The notes under the pieces were generated by a model. The model saw nothing but the letters and a program-made list of their open reading frames with translations. It was not told where the DNA came from and ran no database searches. Below, piece after piece: positions 1 to 10,475 of a stretch of 64,000 nt of DNA. The stretch comes from Bimuria novae-zelandiae CBS 107.79. Lineage: Eukaryota; Ascomycota; Dothideomycetes; Pleosporales; Didymosphaeriaceae. A program made the translations under genes and the position numbers. Every line of letters begins with the position of its first letter. Position 1 is the stretch's first letter. The DNA is taken from contig ML976665.1 in NCBI GenBank assembly GCA_010015655.1, forward strand, positions 1,228,319-1,292,318, given 5' to 3'.

Positions 1-1318
1 GCCACAAGTCCCAGCACCCGAATGCGGGCAACGCGATGGTTCTGTATGTCCCACAAGACGTGCAGAATCCCCGTGGTGAACTGGCTCATTATGCCCAAGA
101 GAACTTTAACCATCTCTTTAGTGCAATCCAAGATCACACTAAATCGATTGGAGACTTGCGCAAGTCCAAAGACGCGACGAACATGCAGTTGTTGCACATC
201 ACCAACCAAATTCAACATCTGAACAGCCACATGTCGCTGTGGTCCGACGCAATAAGCGGCATCGACCAACGGCTAGCCGAGTTTCCCGTGGAGATCTCCT
301 ATGTGACGCCCGAGGAAATGAAGAAGCTCGGAAATGAGCTCTTCTATCGATTCTTGCACATCTCCCTGCCATTGGACGGTGGACACATGGCGCCGACGAG
401 TAATGGGAGCAGTAGGAATCCTGAGCCTCCTGTCACACAGCCAGGGGAAGACGACGACAAGTACCTCTTCTTCACTGGTGGCCCGTCGACGCGCAAGTTC
501 AGACTGATGATATGCCTCCGAAAGATGGAGACATGTCATCAATGAGCGACTCTACTGGAGCTCCGAATGGCCTTACCGATCAGCAGCCCGACGATGCTCA
601 CGACAAGGGAGAACAACCAGAACTGCAAGTCGACGATGCTGCGTCACCGAAAGGTGACGTCCTATCTAAGAGCAGTAATGAGGAATCTGCCAAGCAAGAG
701 TCGAAGGCGCAGGGCAAGGCAAACAAGGGCAAGGGAAAGGCTTCGATTCGACAACAAGATTCGGTTGACGCCGCTAACACAGCCGACATCCACGACAAGG
801 CTTCGGGCTTTGGGTCAGGCTCCACCCCCTCCGCACCAGCGGCAACGTCGACACCAGACGCTGGGGTAGGAAGCTCTCTCAGCAATCCTGGAAATTCAAA
901 TGCTTCCACCCCGCGCCTTTCTTGGTCCGCAGTGGCAGCGAGCCCCGGCCAAAATCTCCGGGCCTCTCGGTTTGCCTCACAAAACATACCGGGGCCGCCT
1001 ACGCCTCAAACCACAGAGAAGACACCAGGTCGTACTTCCGGTGGTAATGGCGGTAAGAAGCGGTACATGTCGTTGGAAGAGTTTGAAAAGCAGCAAGGCC
1101 TTGGAAACACCAACAACACCGGCCTTGCAGACATTAACCACAACAACAACGACGGTCACGGAAAGAAGAATAACGGCTGTGACAACAAGATCCACGGCCA
1201 CGGGAACAAGAACCATGGCCAGGGAAACAAGAAAGATGGCCATGGAAAGAAGAACCACGGCCACGGTGGTAAAGATGGCCCGGCTCGTGGTGGGCAGGAT
1301 GGGCCCCCTCAGGCGTAG
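1..1318 (+). CDS. Low-complexity protein, 5' end outside the window
   Basis: I do not recognise the family. Frame 3 is open from the window edge to a stop ending at 545 (first ATG at 36), with a helical, possibly coiled N-terminal part containing NFNHLFSAIQDHTKSIGDLR. A second frame runs 512-1318 and encodes a Ser/Pro/Lys-rich disordered region (including TPRLSWSAVAASPG), a short motif KRYMSLEEFEKQQGL near 1050-1095, and a C-terminal stretch of repeated Gly-His-Gly-Lys/Asn-Lys units (about 1150-1300). The two frames are probably one gene joined by an intron. Two frame-compatible candidates are 400-497 and 461-546; neither has a convincing branch site, so the junction is unresolved. Two overlapping genes cannot be excluded. 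Base composition is normal, unlike the AT-rich block that starts about 700 bp downstream. Confidence 0.55.
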
Positions 1319-2007
1319 TCAGCTGCACCAACCAATAGTGCGGACATTTTTGAAATTTAGTTACACCAGTTTTTGCACAGGTTTTAGCCTGTTATCAATT
1401 AACAATGTGACACATTCTTCCATCCTCAAATCATGTCGACGTGATGTGACTGGTCATCAGTGCAATGTAAGAAAACTTGAGGTTGCCGTCTTCTCTACTC
1501 CGCCTTCATCTCAGGCGGAGTCCGCTTCTTCTACGGCGTGACCGGCGACACACATGCTCCCCGAAAGCACACGCCTCATCCTAGCATCGCTGTTAGTTAC
1601 GCATACGCAGTTAAGGCATACCATACGCACTCCACTGGCAGTTCTCCACCGCGCTACACGCTCGCGTTCACTTCCCAACCTGATGATCTACCTGTAAGCG
1701 CCCACGTTTATAAGCGCCGCTTACGGCGTACCCTTTACCTGCGATCGGTCACTCCCTGCATCAGTACGCCTTGTACAGCCCCGCATCTTACCTCACGTAG
1801 TCATCCATGCAGCCCAAGTAATCCATACGCGTTTCAAAAAACGAGGGATTCTCTTCGTCTCCACGGCCACGTCACCATCATAAAACAAACGCTTCCCGTC
1901 CAATAGCAGAGTGCAACAGTCCTATTCATTATTCATTGTTGGTAATTTTCCTGCTTGCACCGCCTCACTATGCATCTGACGATTCGGCCCAGCTCAGCTG
2001 CGGCGCG
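1319..2007. other. Intergenic spacer with no recognised gene
   Basis: Composition is ordinary up to about 1900. The plus-strand frame 1538-1906 shows no recognisable domain. The last part (1955-2007) is GC-rich and ends at a TA followed directly by the terminal inverted repeat of transposon A, so it may already belong to the 5' end of transposon F (see 6250-8760). Confidence 0.5.
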
Positions 2008-2009
2008 TA

Positions 2010-4118
2010 ACGTGCACGGACAGCTCATGCCCGGAGACACCTCGTGCCCCGCCGAACACCATGTCCACCACTTCAAAAGTGAGGCTACTGAGCCACGTAC
2101 AATAGCTATTATCATGAGATTTTCTAGTGAAGCACTATATTAACTCTTATAATTAATTTAAACTAATTATATTTACTCGGGAGCTTAATATTGCGGCTAC
2201 GTGATGTAACTTTAGGTAGAGTAGTAAATAGCTTATCTTAAGCTTAAATACTAGCGTAAGCAGCGCTAGCGCGTTTCTAACGCTTATTACTTAATAAGAT
2301 TACTTATAAGACTAGTCGCTTGCGTTTTTAAGCTTATTAAATAGCTTTTTTTTAGTATTAAGCTTTAACTTTACGCGCGCGTTTAGCTACTTTCTTAGCT
2401 TACTTAACCTCCTTTATCTCTTTAAGCCTTTACCTCTCTACACGCTTCTCCTTAAGCTTAACTTAACGCTATAGTTAAGCTTCCTCGCGCTACTTCTTAG
2501 CCTGTGCTTTTTAAAGTTTCTCTTCTATCTTATCTCGCTTCCGTACTACTTCTCTAGCTCGAGCCTTACGTAGCTTACGAGGAGACTAGTAGATAGCGCT
2601 ACTATAATATTCCTAGCGCTATTAAAGGTTAAGAGCTTTACCCTTCTTCCTGTGCTTCTTTTTATGTTAAAGAACCTCCTTTAAGCCCTTATTCTTATGC
2701 TTTAAAAGCTTATTCTAAACAAAGAGATAGTAAACGCTTAAACGTAGCTTTTTTGCCTTATACTAATAGCTATTAGTAATAGTAGCTTAAACTAATTAAT
2801 CTATCTTTCTTTAATTATAATTAGAGAGCCCTAATAATAAGCTTCTCTCAGCTTCTGGCGTGCTAGCAAATCTACGGAGAATAACGTTGGCATCTATAGG
2901 CCAGATCCTAGTAGCTTCGAAGGCCTTTAATATAAGGCTCTCCGTAAAGGAGGATATCTAGGCGCTTTAGAAGAGTAGGAAGAAGTCTTCTTTCTTAATT
3001 AGAATAAGACCTTAAGCCTTATAAAGATAGTTAGTAAGCTCGTTAGAGTAAGCTTAAGAGAGAGGCTTAAATAGTACTACGTTAAGTAGCTAGAGCGTAT
3101 AAGTTAAATAGGGGGGAAGGATTATAAGGAGGATCCTATAGCAATTATAGTAGTTAATAAACTCTATCGTGACATGAGATCTATAGCTATTAAGGATAAG
3201 TAATCGCTATCTCCCTAATTACTACTTTATATAGCGATTAAACACTTGCTCTAGCTAAGCCAGGCCTATGTCGTCGTTTAACTAGCCTATTAGAGATAAT
3301 AAGACAAAGACCTTATATTCTCTTGCCTTAATATCCTCTACCTAACTTAATCGTATAGCTCCTTTTTTAGCTACGTAAATAAGGCTTAGAGGCAGCGAGC
3401 TCCTATTAACGTAGTAGTAGGCTAGGAGTGTTAGGAACTCGCGTAATCTATTTTAAAAAGATACTTAAACCTCCTTCTTCTTCTATTAATGCCTGCTAAA
3501 TATCCTCTTGCTTTTGCCTATTAAGCTAATTAAGAAGCTCTTCTTATCCATATTATATATATCTCGAGCCTTAAGGTAATATTCAGTGATCTTTTAATAC
3601 AGTAGCTCGAAATAGAAACAGTATTTTAACTTAGAATTAGCCAGGTGGCGAACACAATCCATAGCAATAGTCTACTTTAAAATTATATAGATCTAGTGTC
3701 TAATAATAAAGCGAGAAACCCATCGATCGCTTAGCTACTAATAGGCTACTTTAGATAAGAAATTTCTAATTATCTCTCTCGTAGGAGGAAGGCCTCTCTT
3801 TATAAGCTTTATAATATATTATATAAGCTCTAGCTCTTGTTATTAGTTAAGAGCTTATTAATTTAAGTATCTATCCTTCTAAGACGCTGTCACGCCTCTC
3901 TACCTTCGCCCTAGCGTTAAGTAGTTAACCTTGTATTTTTTAGCAACTTCCTTTAACGTAAAATATTCTCCTAAATTACGCGATTTTAAATTTTTAATTG
4001 CATCGTTAATAGGTGCCATAGCTATAGCGTTATAGTCTGTTAAAGTTATAGTGTTAAGACGCGGCTTGGTGTTCGGCGGGGCACGAGGTGTCTCCGGGCA
4101 TGAGCTGTCCGTGCACGT
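2010..4118 (-). mobile_element. Transposon A: RIP-degraded Fot1/pogo-type element
   Basis: A 52-bp perfect terminal inverted repeat (TIR) occupies 2010-2061 and 4067-4118, starting ACGTGCACGGACAGCTCATG. Both ends abut a TA (2008-2009 and 4119-4120), the target duplication of Tc1/mariner-pogo transposons. The 2.1-kb length fits the Fot1 group. The interior is very AT-rich with stops in all frames. On the minus strand, an ATG at 4017-4019 starts MAPINDAIKNLKSRN, followed by EYFTLKEVAKKYKVNYLTL, which resembles the N-terminal psq/HTH DNA-binding segment of Fot1 transposases; the frame breaks by 3900. The GC-rich TIRs have kept their sequence while the body has decayed. Inactive. Confidence 0.85.
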
Positions 4119-4120
4119 TA

Positions 4121-6247
4121 CCCTGCCGAGACAGTTAGTGCGCCGCGACACTAACGCGCCACCCCAACACCAGCACCGCAGCCAGCAACATGAGGCTATA
4201 GAGTTTTATATAAAAGCTTTTATCGCGAAATTTTCTAGAGTTAAGATTTTATAGAGCTATAGAAAATTGCTAGCTAGTTAAATTATAGATATCTACTTAG
4301 TGTTCTAATTATTTAGCCACTACGCGATGCTGGCGCTAATAGCGTAAATATTACTATATTAACGCGTATAGATGCTGGCGTAGGCTTCTTCCTCTTTATA
4401 ATTATATAAGTAGCTTTTAAAGCATTCTAGCTTCCCTTTTTAGTAATTTTAAGACGTTTTTAAAGTTATTATTAAGTCTTGCGAGCCTATTAACAGAGGC
4501 ATTACTTAGTAACCTAATTAGCTTTCTCTTTAGCGCGCGTATTTCTAGCTACTACACGCGTAACACGCTTCTCCTATAGTAAATAAGCTTTAAGCTACCT
4601 ATTTACTATCTAGATCTCTCTTTGCTTACTTTTCTAGAGTTGTAGTTGTTACTTTTTAGCCTTTTATTGGCTGAGAGAATCGCGCGCCCTCTATACGCGG
4701 GCAGGTGACTAGAAAACAGATCCTTTATGCTACTTATCTAGCTACTTAAAAGGTAGAGTCCTGCCCTTTATTTAACGCCGTTTCTGGTTTGTAAGGGCTT
4801 CTCGTAGCCCCTAATTCTCATGCTCTAGGAGCTGCTTCTGTATAGAGATTAAGTATATAGTGTAACTTAGCTTCTTGGCCTTATCACCTCCCCCTGTATT
4901 AATAATAACCTTTAAAAGCCGATTAATTTTGCGCTAATTAGACGCGCTAAGTACTAAAGTAGAGCTTTTACGCGATCTCTATTTTAAAGACTTATCTTTA
5001 TTAAATTAACTAAGGATTAGTGTAGGATCTGGCGGCGAGATACCTATACACTTAAAAGCTTTACTAATTAATTATGGCGTAACTAACGTTATCTAGGCCC
5101 TCTAGAATAGTGTAAAGAAGTCTCTTTTAGCAATTATTAATAGCCCTTAACTCTTATACAGGTATGCAGAGAGCTCGTCGGAGTAGGCGGTAGAAAGAGA
5201 CTTAAACACACAAACGTCTAGAGGCTATAGCGTATAAGTGGCGTAAGGGGGAAATATCGCAAGGAGGATCTTTTTCTAATTATAGTAGTTAATAAAATCT
5301 ATAGTAACGTAAGATCCATGCCTATTAAGGACTAAGAGTCGCCACTACCGTTAAGCCTTCTCCTTAGTATAGCGATTAAACACCTGTTTTAGCTATTAAA
5401 GCCCTATCTCGTTATTTAACCATCCAGAGGTTAATAAGGTAATAAAGACTTTATAAGAATTAACGTTAATTTCCTTAACCTAGCTTGATTGTAAAGTCTC
5501 AGCGTCAGATTAATAAATTAGTAATAGATTAACAGTAGATCCATCAGCGCATATACATGCGATAAGCGAGATTCACTCACGGCTACCATCCTGGATAGAT
5601 TGCCTCACTTAGCGACTCTCATATATAGGCCTGTCGAAGATCCTTTTTGACCTGCCGCTAATGCCGAGTAGGAAGCCTTTTTCGTCCATATTATAGGTAT
5701 GCTAAGGCTCTATGCCATACTTTATAATTTTCTTATATAAAAGCTTAAAGTAGAGCCTATATCTTGCGCCTAAATTAGCGTTGTAATAATTACTATCTAG
5801 CCTAGTCGTCTATCGCAAGATTAGGGAGTTAGGGTGGCGCCTAATAAAGTAATTAACCTATTATATAAAGACATCTTTTTTAGTAATAATTAATATAAAG
5901 TTTTAAATTATCTAACGCGTAGGGGGTAGACCTTTCTAAGTAAGACGCTATATATACTATAGGAGCTTAGATTCTTGTTATTAGTTAAGATTTTAGCGAG
6001 TCTATAGTAGCTATGTACGCGCCTGCATGGCGCGTCTATACTAGCGCGTTAATATTGACCACATAACACCAAATTCTTCTGCAATTTTTCTATATGAGAA
6101 AGTTTCTCCAGGTTCTCGTGAGTCGATAGCGATGATTGCAGCCTCAATCGGATCCATATTAGTGGAGATGCGGCGCGTCAAAGTTGAGGTGCTACATCTG
6201 TTAGGGTGGCGCGTTAGTGTCGCGGCGCACTGACTGTCTCGGCAGGG
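4121..6247 (-). mobile_element. Transposon B: RIP-degraded Fot1/pogo-type element
   Basis: TIRs of about 48 bp lie at 4121-4168 and 6200-6247, starting CCCTGCCGAGACAG; the arms differ by C/T transitions only. TA dinucleotides flank the element at 4119-4120 and 6248-6249. On the minus strand an ATG at 6155-6157 begins MDPIEAAIIAIDSREPGETF, followed by SYRKIAEEFGV, the HTH start of a Fot1 transposase; stops follow and the rest is unreadable because of RIP. Its TIR differs from that of A, so A and B belong to different families. The TA at 4119-4120 serves both elements, so one inserted at the target duplication of the other. Confidence 0.85.
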
Positions 6248-6440
6248 TACCGTGCCTCGGCAGCCAATGCACGTCGTCACGCTATGCAAGCTCACTAATA
6301 TTGCACCCTAACTTCAACACCACATATCTCCACCCACATGGATCTGATTAATGCTACGATAAGAAGCAATTAAATCACGCAAACTAGGATAAGATGTTAT
6401 ATATAAAGAATATGCTGTAGAGTTTAGGGTTACTGTGATT

Positions 6441-6494
6441 CCCCACCTGGCGCACGGTCCCCACCTGGCGCACGGTCCCCACCTGACGCACGAT
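6441..6494 (+). repeat. Three 18-bp direct repeats in the left TIR of C
   Basis: Units lie at 6441-6458, 6459-6476 and 6477-6494; the third carries two G-to-A changes. The right TIR (8508-8543) has only two units in inverted orientation. Such subterminal repeats may be transposase binding sites; that role is inference. Confidence 0.85.
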
Positions 6495-6540
6495 TTTGCA
6501 AAACTCCACCACCTCATTGCAACCCTCTACACAACCAAAT

Positions 6541-8391
6541 ATGGCCCAAATCGATGCCGCGCTTCAATATTTGAGTACTCTGGACATCTCCGAAAAGCCC
6601 AATTATACGCAGATCGCCAAATTATATGGTGTTGAGCGCTCAACGCTGTCGCGCCGCCATCGCGGGGTGCAGGGCAGCCGTGACGTGACAACCGACATGT
6701 CGCGTCTCCTCAACACCACGCAGGAATCCGAGCTCATACAATATATAGATCGCCTTACAGGACGTGGATTACCCCCTTCGAAGGAGATGATACGAAATTT
6801 TGCATCAGAAATAGCTGGGAAGCCTGCTGGCAAACACTGGGTTGATAGATTTATCAAACGCCACGATATCGATCTTCTAGCCAGATGGGCATCCGGCATT
6901 GACTCCCAACGCAAGCGCGCTGATTCTGCCTTTAAATACGCCCTGTATTTTAAGCTTTTAGGCAACAAAATACAGCAATACGACGTGGAGACGCGCAATA
7001 TATACAATATGGATGAGAAGGGCTTCTTGATTGGTGTGCTGGCAAAAATGAAGCGGGTCTTCTCCCGACGGTGGTATGAGGCCGGAGGAATCAAACAAAT
7101 GCTCCAAGACGGCAATCGCGAGTGGATTACGACGCTAGCATGTATTTGCGCCGACGGCAGCGCTCTTACGCCCGCCATCATCTATCAAGCGCTCTCCACC
7201 AATATACAAGATACCTGGTTACAGGATTTTGACGATTCCAAAGACCAGGCCTTCTTCGCGGTATCACCAAGCGGATGGACGAACCACGCTCTAGGCCTAG
7301 CATGGCTCAAACAGGTGTTTGATAGGGAGACTAAGGCAAAAGCTCGTCGCTCATATCGATTACTTATACTTGATGGGCATGGATCGCATGTCACGATGGA
7401 GTTTATTGACTTCTGCGATAAAAATAAGATCCTCCTGGCCATATACCCCCCACATTCGACCCATACGCTTCAGCCCCTCGATGTAGCCATGTTCCGCCCC
7501 CTTAGCGGCGCCTACTCCGCCCTGCTCTCCGATTTCATTTACAACAGCGAGGGCCTTACACGTATAACAAAGAGGGACTTCTGGGGCATGTTCAAAGAGG
7601 CCTGGGGGCAAACGTTTATACAAAGTACGATCCTTAGCGCCTTTAAGGCCACTGGGTTATCGCCCTTCATGCCAGATGTTATACTCAAGAAATTCAACCT
7701 TGAGGATGCTGAGCGGCCATCTTTCTCAGATAGCAGCTCCTCTGTGCTTAGCGCCAGCGATTGGCGTAAAATTGAGAGGCTTCTGCGCAAGGTTGTGAGC
7801 GATATACAGGATCAGAAGACCCGGCAGCTATCCTCCACTATCCACTCGATTTCTGTACGCAATACGCTTCTAGAGCTTGAAAATAAGCGCCTTAGGTATG
7901 CGCTGACTTAGAAGAAACGCCCTACACAGGGCAAGGCCCTACTGCTTGAGGCACCCCCGCAATATGATGGCGGAGCGATATTTTGGTCCCCCACAAAGGT
8001 ACGAGAGGCCCGCCAACGCCAGGAGCAGAAGGATGCCCAAACAAAGGCCAAGGAGCAAGAGAAGGAGCAGAAGAAGGCCCTACGGGAGGCACGCAAGCGT
8101 ACGCAGGGCCTACGCCAGGATGTCAGCGCCCGAGGGGCCCTCGATGAGCCCCCTGCTCACGCGCCTCAAAGCAACCAAAGTACAGGGCCCCAGGGCAACC
8201 ATAGGGCTCCTCCGCCAGCCCAAAACACCTCTACGATTGCGCGCAAAGGCAAGGGGAAGCTTATTTTGCCCTCATCAATTGATGAGGAGGATGCTGAGTA
8301 TGATTTATCATGTATACAACCTGTAGGCGCTACACCAGCCCGATCGCGCCGGGAGCGCCCTGTGCGGCCCCCCAAGCGCTTCCTCCAATAA
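6541..8391 (+). pseudogene. Fot1/pogo-family DDD transposase of element C, one in-frame stop
   Basis: The enzyme would cut and join its element at TA targets. The ATG at 6541 was chosen because the frame upstream opens only from a TTG. Domains: psq-type HTH (residues 1-45, with AKLYGVERSTLSRRHRG), CENP-B-like HTH (about 58-125, with RLTGRGLPPSKEMIRNFAS) and DDE_1 catalytic core (about 150-350). Catalytic acids are visible: D158 in NMDEKGF, D278 in ILDGHGSH and D314 in LQPLDVAMF, spaced DD35D as in the Fot1 group. A TAG at 7909-7911 stops the frame after 456 residues, but the same frame continues with a Lys/Glu/Arg-rich tail starting KKRPTQGKALLLEAP and ending PPKRFLQ at 8391. A family-typical tail beyond the stop, and a TAG that one CpA-to-TpA change could create, suggest a fresh nonsense mutation. 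The core domains are intact, so the truncated protein might still be made. Confidence 0.88.
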
Positions 8392-8760
8392 ATACACCTT
8401 TTTACAAAGTTTTAAGCCTTCCTGCAGTACTCCACCAAAAAATCCGACCTGTATACGATATGTATAGCCCTGTACAGCCTAAAATCAATGGGCGCGTACA
8501 GGCCAAAATCGTGCGTCAGGTGGGGACCGTGCGCCAGGTGGGGAATCACAGTAATTAATCTATATAAGTCGTAGGCATAGCCGCGTCACTTAGTTATATA
8601 TAGTTAATACTAAGAATAGGAGCTTTAACGCTATATTAAACGCCTTACTAAACGTGGCCTTTCTCCTACATAGTAAATGTTATAAAGCTTTAACGTATTC
8701 TACATGCGAGCTACTCACCCGGACGAGCTGCGCACTTTTGCCAAGCCTACACTAACTTAC

Positions 8761-9308
8761 AATTAACGTATAATAGCTTAATAAAATAATAGTTAATCTA
8801 TTTTATAATTTATTTTTAATAATTAAATCTAGTTAGTCTAACGCGCTACTATCACGTATAATATACTTAAATTTACGCTATATAATAGACGTACTAGTAT
8901 CCTCTTACGCGCTAAAATATAACTAAATTTAATAAAACTTATAAATTTAAAAAAAAATATTTAGCAGATTTTAGACTTTCCTAAGTAATAATACCTTATA
9001 ATTCTTACGTAAGTTTAAAATATAATAAATACTTTACTAGCTATACGCGATTCAGGCTAAGTTAGTAAAAATTAATTATTTGGCCTTATTAAGTATATAC
9101 CTAATCTTATAATAAAGTTTAATTATAAGCTAAGCTATGCAAAAATACTATATAAGGATCCTACTGCTATATTATATTAGTTTTAACTTAGATAGAATAT
9201 AAAGACGAAGCACGGTATATAGAATAAAAATATATAAAGTATTAATAAGTCTAGTTTTAGAATACGCGTAATTTTAATATGCTAAAAGGTTATTACTAGC
9301 TCTAAGAG
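8761..9308. other. AT-rich, RIP-like DNA with no recognised feature
   Basis: This stretch between the F relic and the left LTR of G4 is very rich in TA dinucleotides and has no frame longer than a few dozen codons. It is probably a decayed transposon, but no motif, LTR or TIR was recognised. Confidence 0.4.
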
Positions 9309-9621
9309 TGTTACAAGGGGTTTTACGTACCTAAGCCGATTCGGATTAGGGGAGGATAGGTTAAGAGTAATATGTCTTACGGATATTTAGTAGTTAAGAG
9401 CTTATAAAGATAATACTAGGGTGTGCGAATAATCTAATTCTATTATAAACTATAAAATAACTAACTAGGAGATTTATTAATTTATTATAAAAGATATACT
9501 CGTGGTATATTAAGTTAACTATAGGGAGTAGGAAAGGTATAAAAAAGTTATTAAACTATATACTATTTATTTTATCCTTTATTATAATTATAATTATTAT
9601 TATAGTCCTGCTAAGACCCTA
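9309..9621 (-). repeat. G4 3' LTR, first part (continues 31849-32030)
   Basis: It aligns with the inverted start of the LTR at 38430 and breaks at CCCTA, the insertion site of G3. The second part resumes after the duplicated CCCTA at 31844-31848. Confidence 0.85.
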
Positions 9622-10074
9622 TGTTACGACCACAGGAACCAGAAGAAAGGAGCCAGGTAATTACGCCAAGGAAGTAATTATTAATAGAACAATAGAAATA
9701 ACAGGATATAAAGAGGCGCGGGGCAGCTTATATTAGCAGTTACGTGATAAAGTCCCGCATAAAGGGAAGTCCTATAGGACTACTAGAGTCCCTGGGACTA
9801 CGGAGTCTTGGCGGGACTATAAGGAAGAAACAGACTAGTATATAGTGTAACGATTCTCCTATTATTATTCCTCTCCTTATATTTAACTTACATATCTTCT
9901 ATGCGAGTACGTTCTCCTATATAAACTAATAGTTATTTTATTTTATTATAAGATTAAATTATTTAGCCTCGCGCTAAGTGTCGCATTAACTTATACTACT
10001 AAATAATTTATAAAGTACTATAATACCTTACTACCCTAACCTAAATTAGAATAAGGTATAAGAGCCTTATAACA
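9622..10074 (+). repeat. G3 5' LTR (453 bp)
   Basis: Begins TGTTACGACCACAGG and ends TTATAACA. Same family as 31391-31843 and the inverted solo copy 45879-46331; differences are mostly transitions. Confidence 0.93.
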
Positions 10075-10302
10075 CTTTAACTACTCTATAGTATAATAGC
10101 AGGACTTAGTTTAACCACCGTAGCTCTAGCACCTAAAGAAAAGACCCTAAAAAAAATAGTTATTCAATAATCGGCTTAGATAACCTAGCTATAAGAAATT
10201 ATTAACTAGATAAGTAAAAAAAATAAGCTAATAAAAAGATATAAAATATTAACTAAAGGTCCTAAAACCTAAACCCTATACTAGAAAGGGTCACCTAGGA
10301 AC

Positions 10303-10475
10303 TGTAAAAAGCGCCCTGACTACGGGCGACTCACTCTATCCACAGTACTAAGGCGATCCCTTAGAGAGGGAAGAGAAGGGCTGCGGCGAGGGAAGTAGAT
10401 AGGCGGAAGGCCCGGATAGCGCCGGTCTAGAGCGGACTAGGGCCGTCGAGGGCCCTCGACCTACGACTCGTGACA
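10303..10475 (-). repeat. G1 3' LTR (173 bp)
   Basis: Begins TGTAAAAAGCGCCC and ends CTCGTGACA; GC-rich. It differs from its partner by a few transitions. Confidence 0.95.

Larger units (their letters stand above)
6433..8551 (+). mobile_element. Transposon C: nearly intact Fot1/pogo-type element
   Basis: TIRs begin CTGTGATTCCCCACC and are flanked by TA at 6431-6432 and 8552-8553. Inside the TIRs lies an 18-bp unit (CCCCACCTGGCGCACGGT) present three times on the left (6441-6494) and twice, inverted, on the right (8508-8543). The 2119-bp element has normal GC, although its neighbours A, B and F are heavily mutated. It carries one long transposase reading frame with a single in-frame stop. It sits inside the HTH-coding part of F, so it is younger than F. 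The near absence of RIP suggests recent insertion, entry after RIP activity, or single copy at the time RIP acted. Confidence 0.93.
6250..8760 (+). mobile_element. Transposon F: degraded Fot1/pogo relic interrupted by element C
   Basis: A plus-strand ATG at 6338 starts MDLINATIRS. After a one-base shift the frame reads IKSRKLG-stop-DVIYKEYAVEFRV (6369-6432), a Fot1-type HTH start. Element C is inserted here at TA. Just beyond C, from 8552, pieces of the same domain continue: SRRHSRVT near 8566-8590 and, in another frame, RYIKRLTKRGLSPT near 8630-8672, which matches the CENP-B-like region of these transposases. The 6250-6337 leader is GC-rich. The true 5' end of F may lie left of 2007, because A and B could have inserted into its leader. 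The 3' limit is not visible; 8760 is where recognisable similarity and moderate GC end. Confidence 0.6.
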
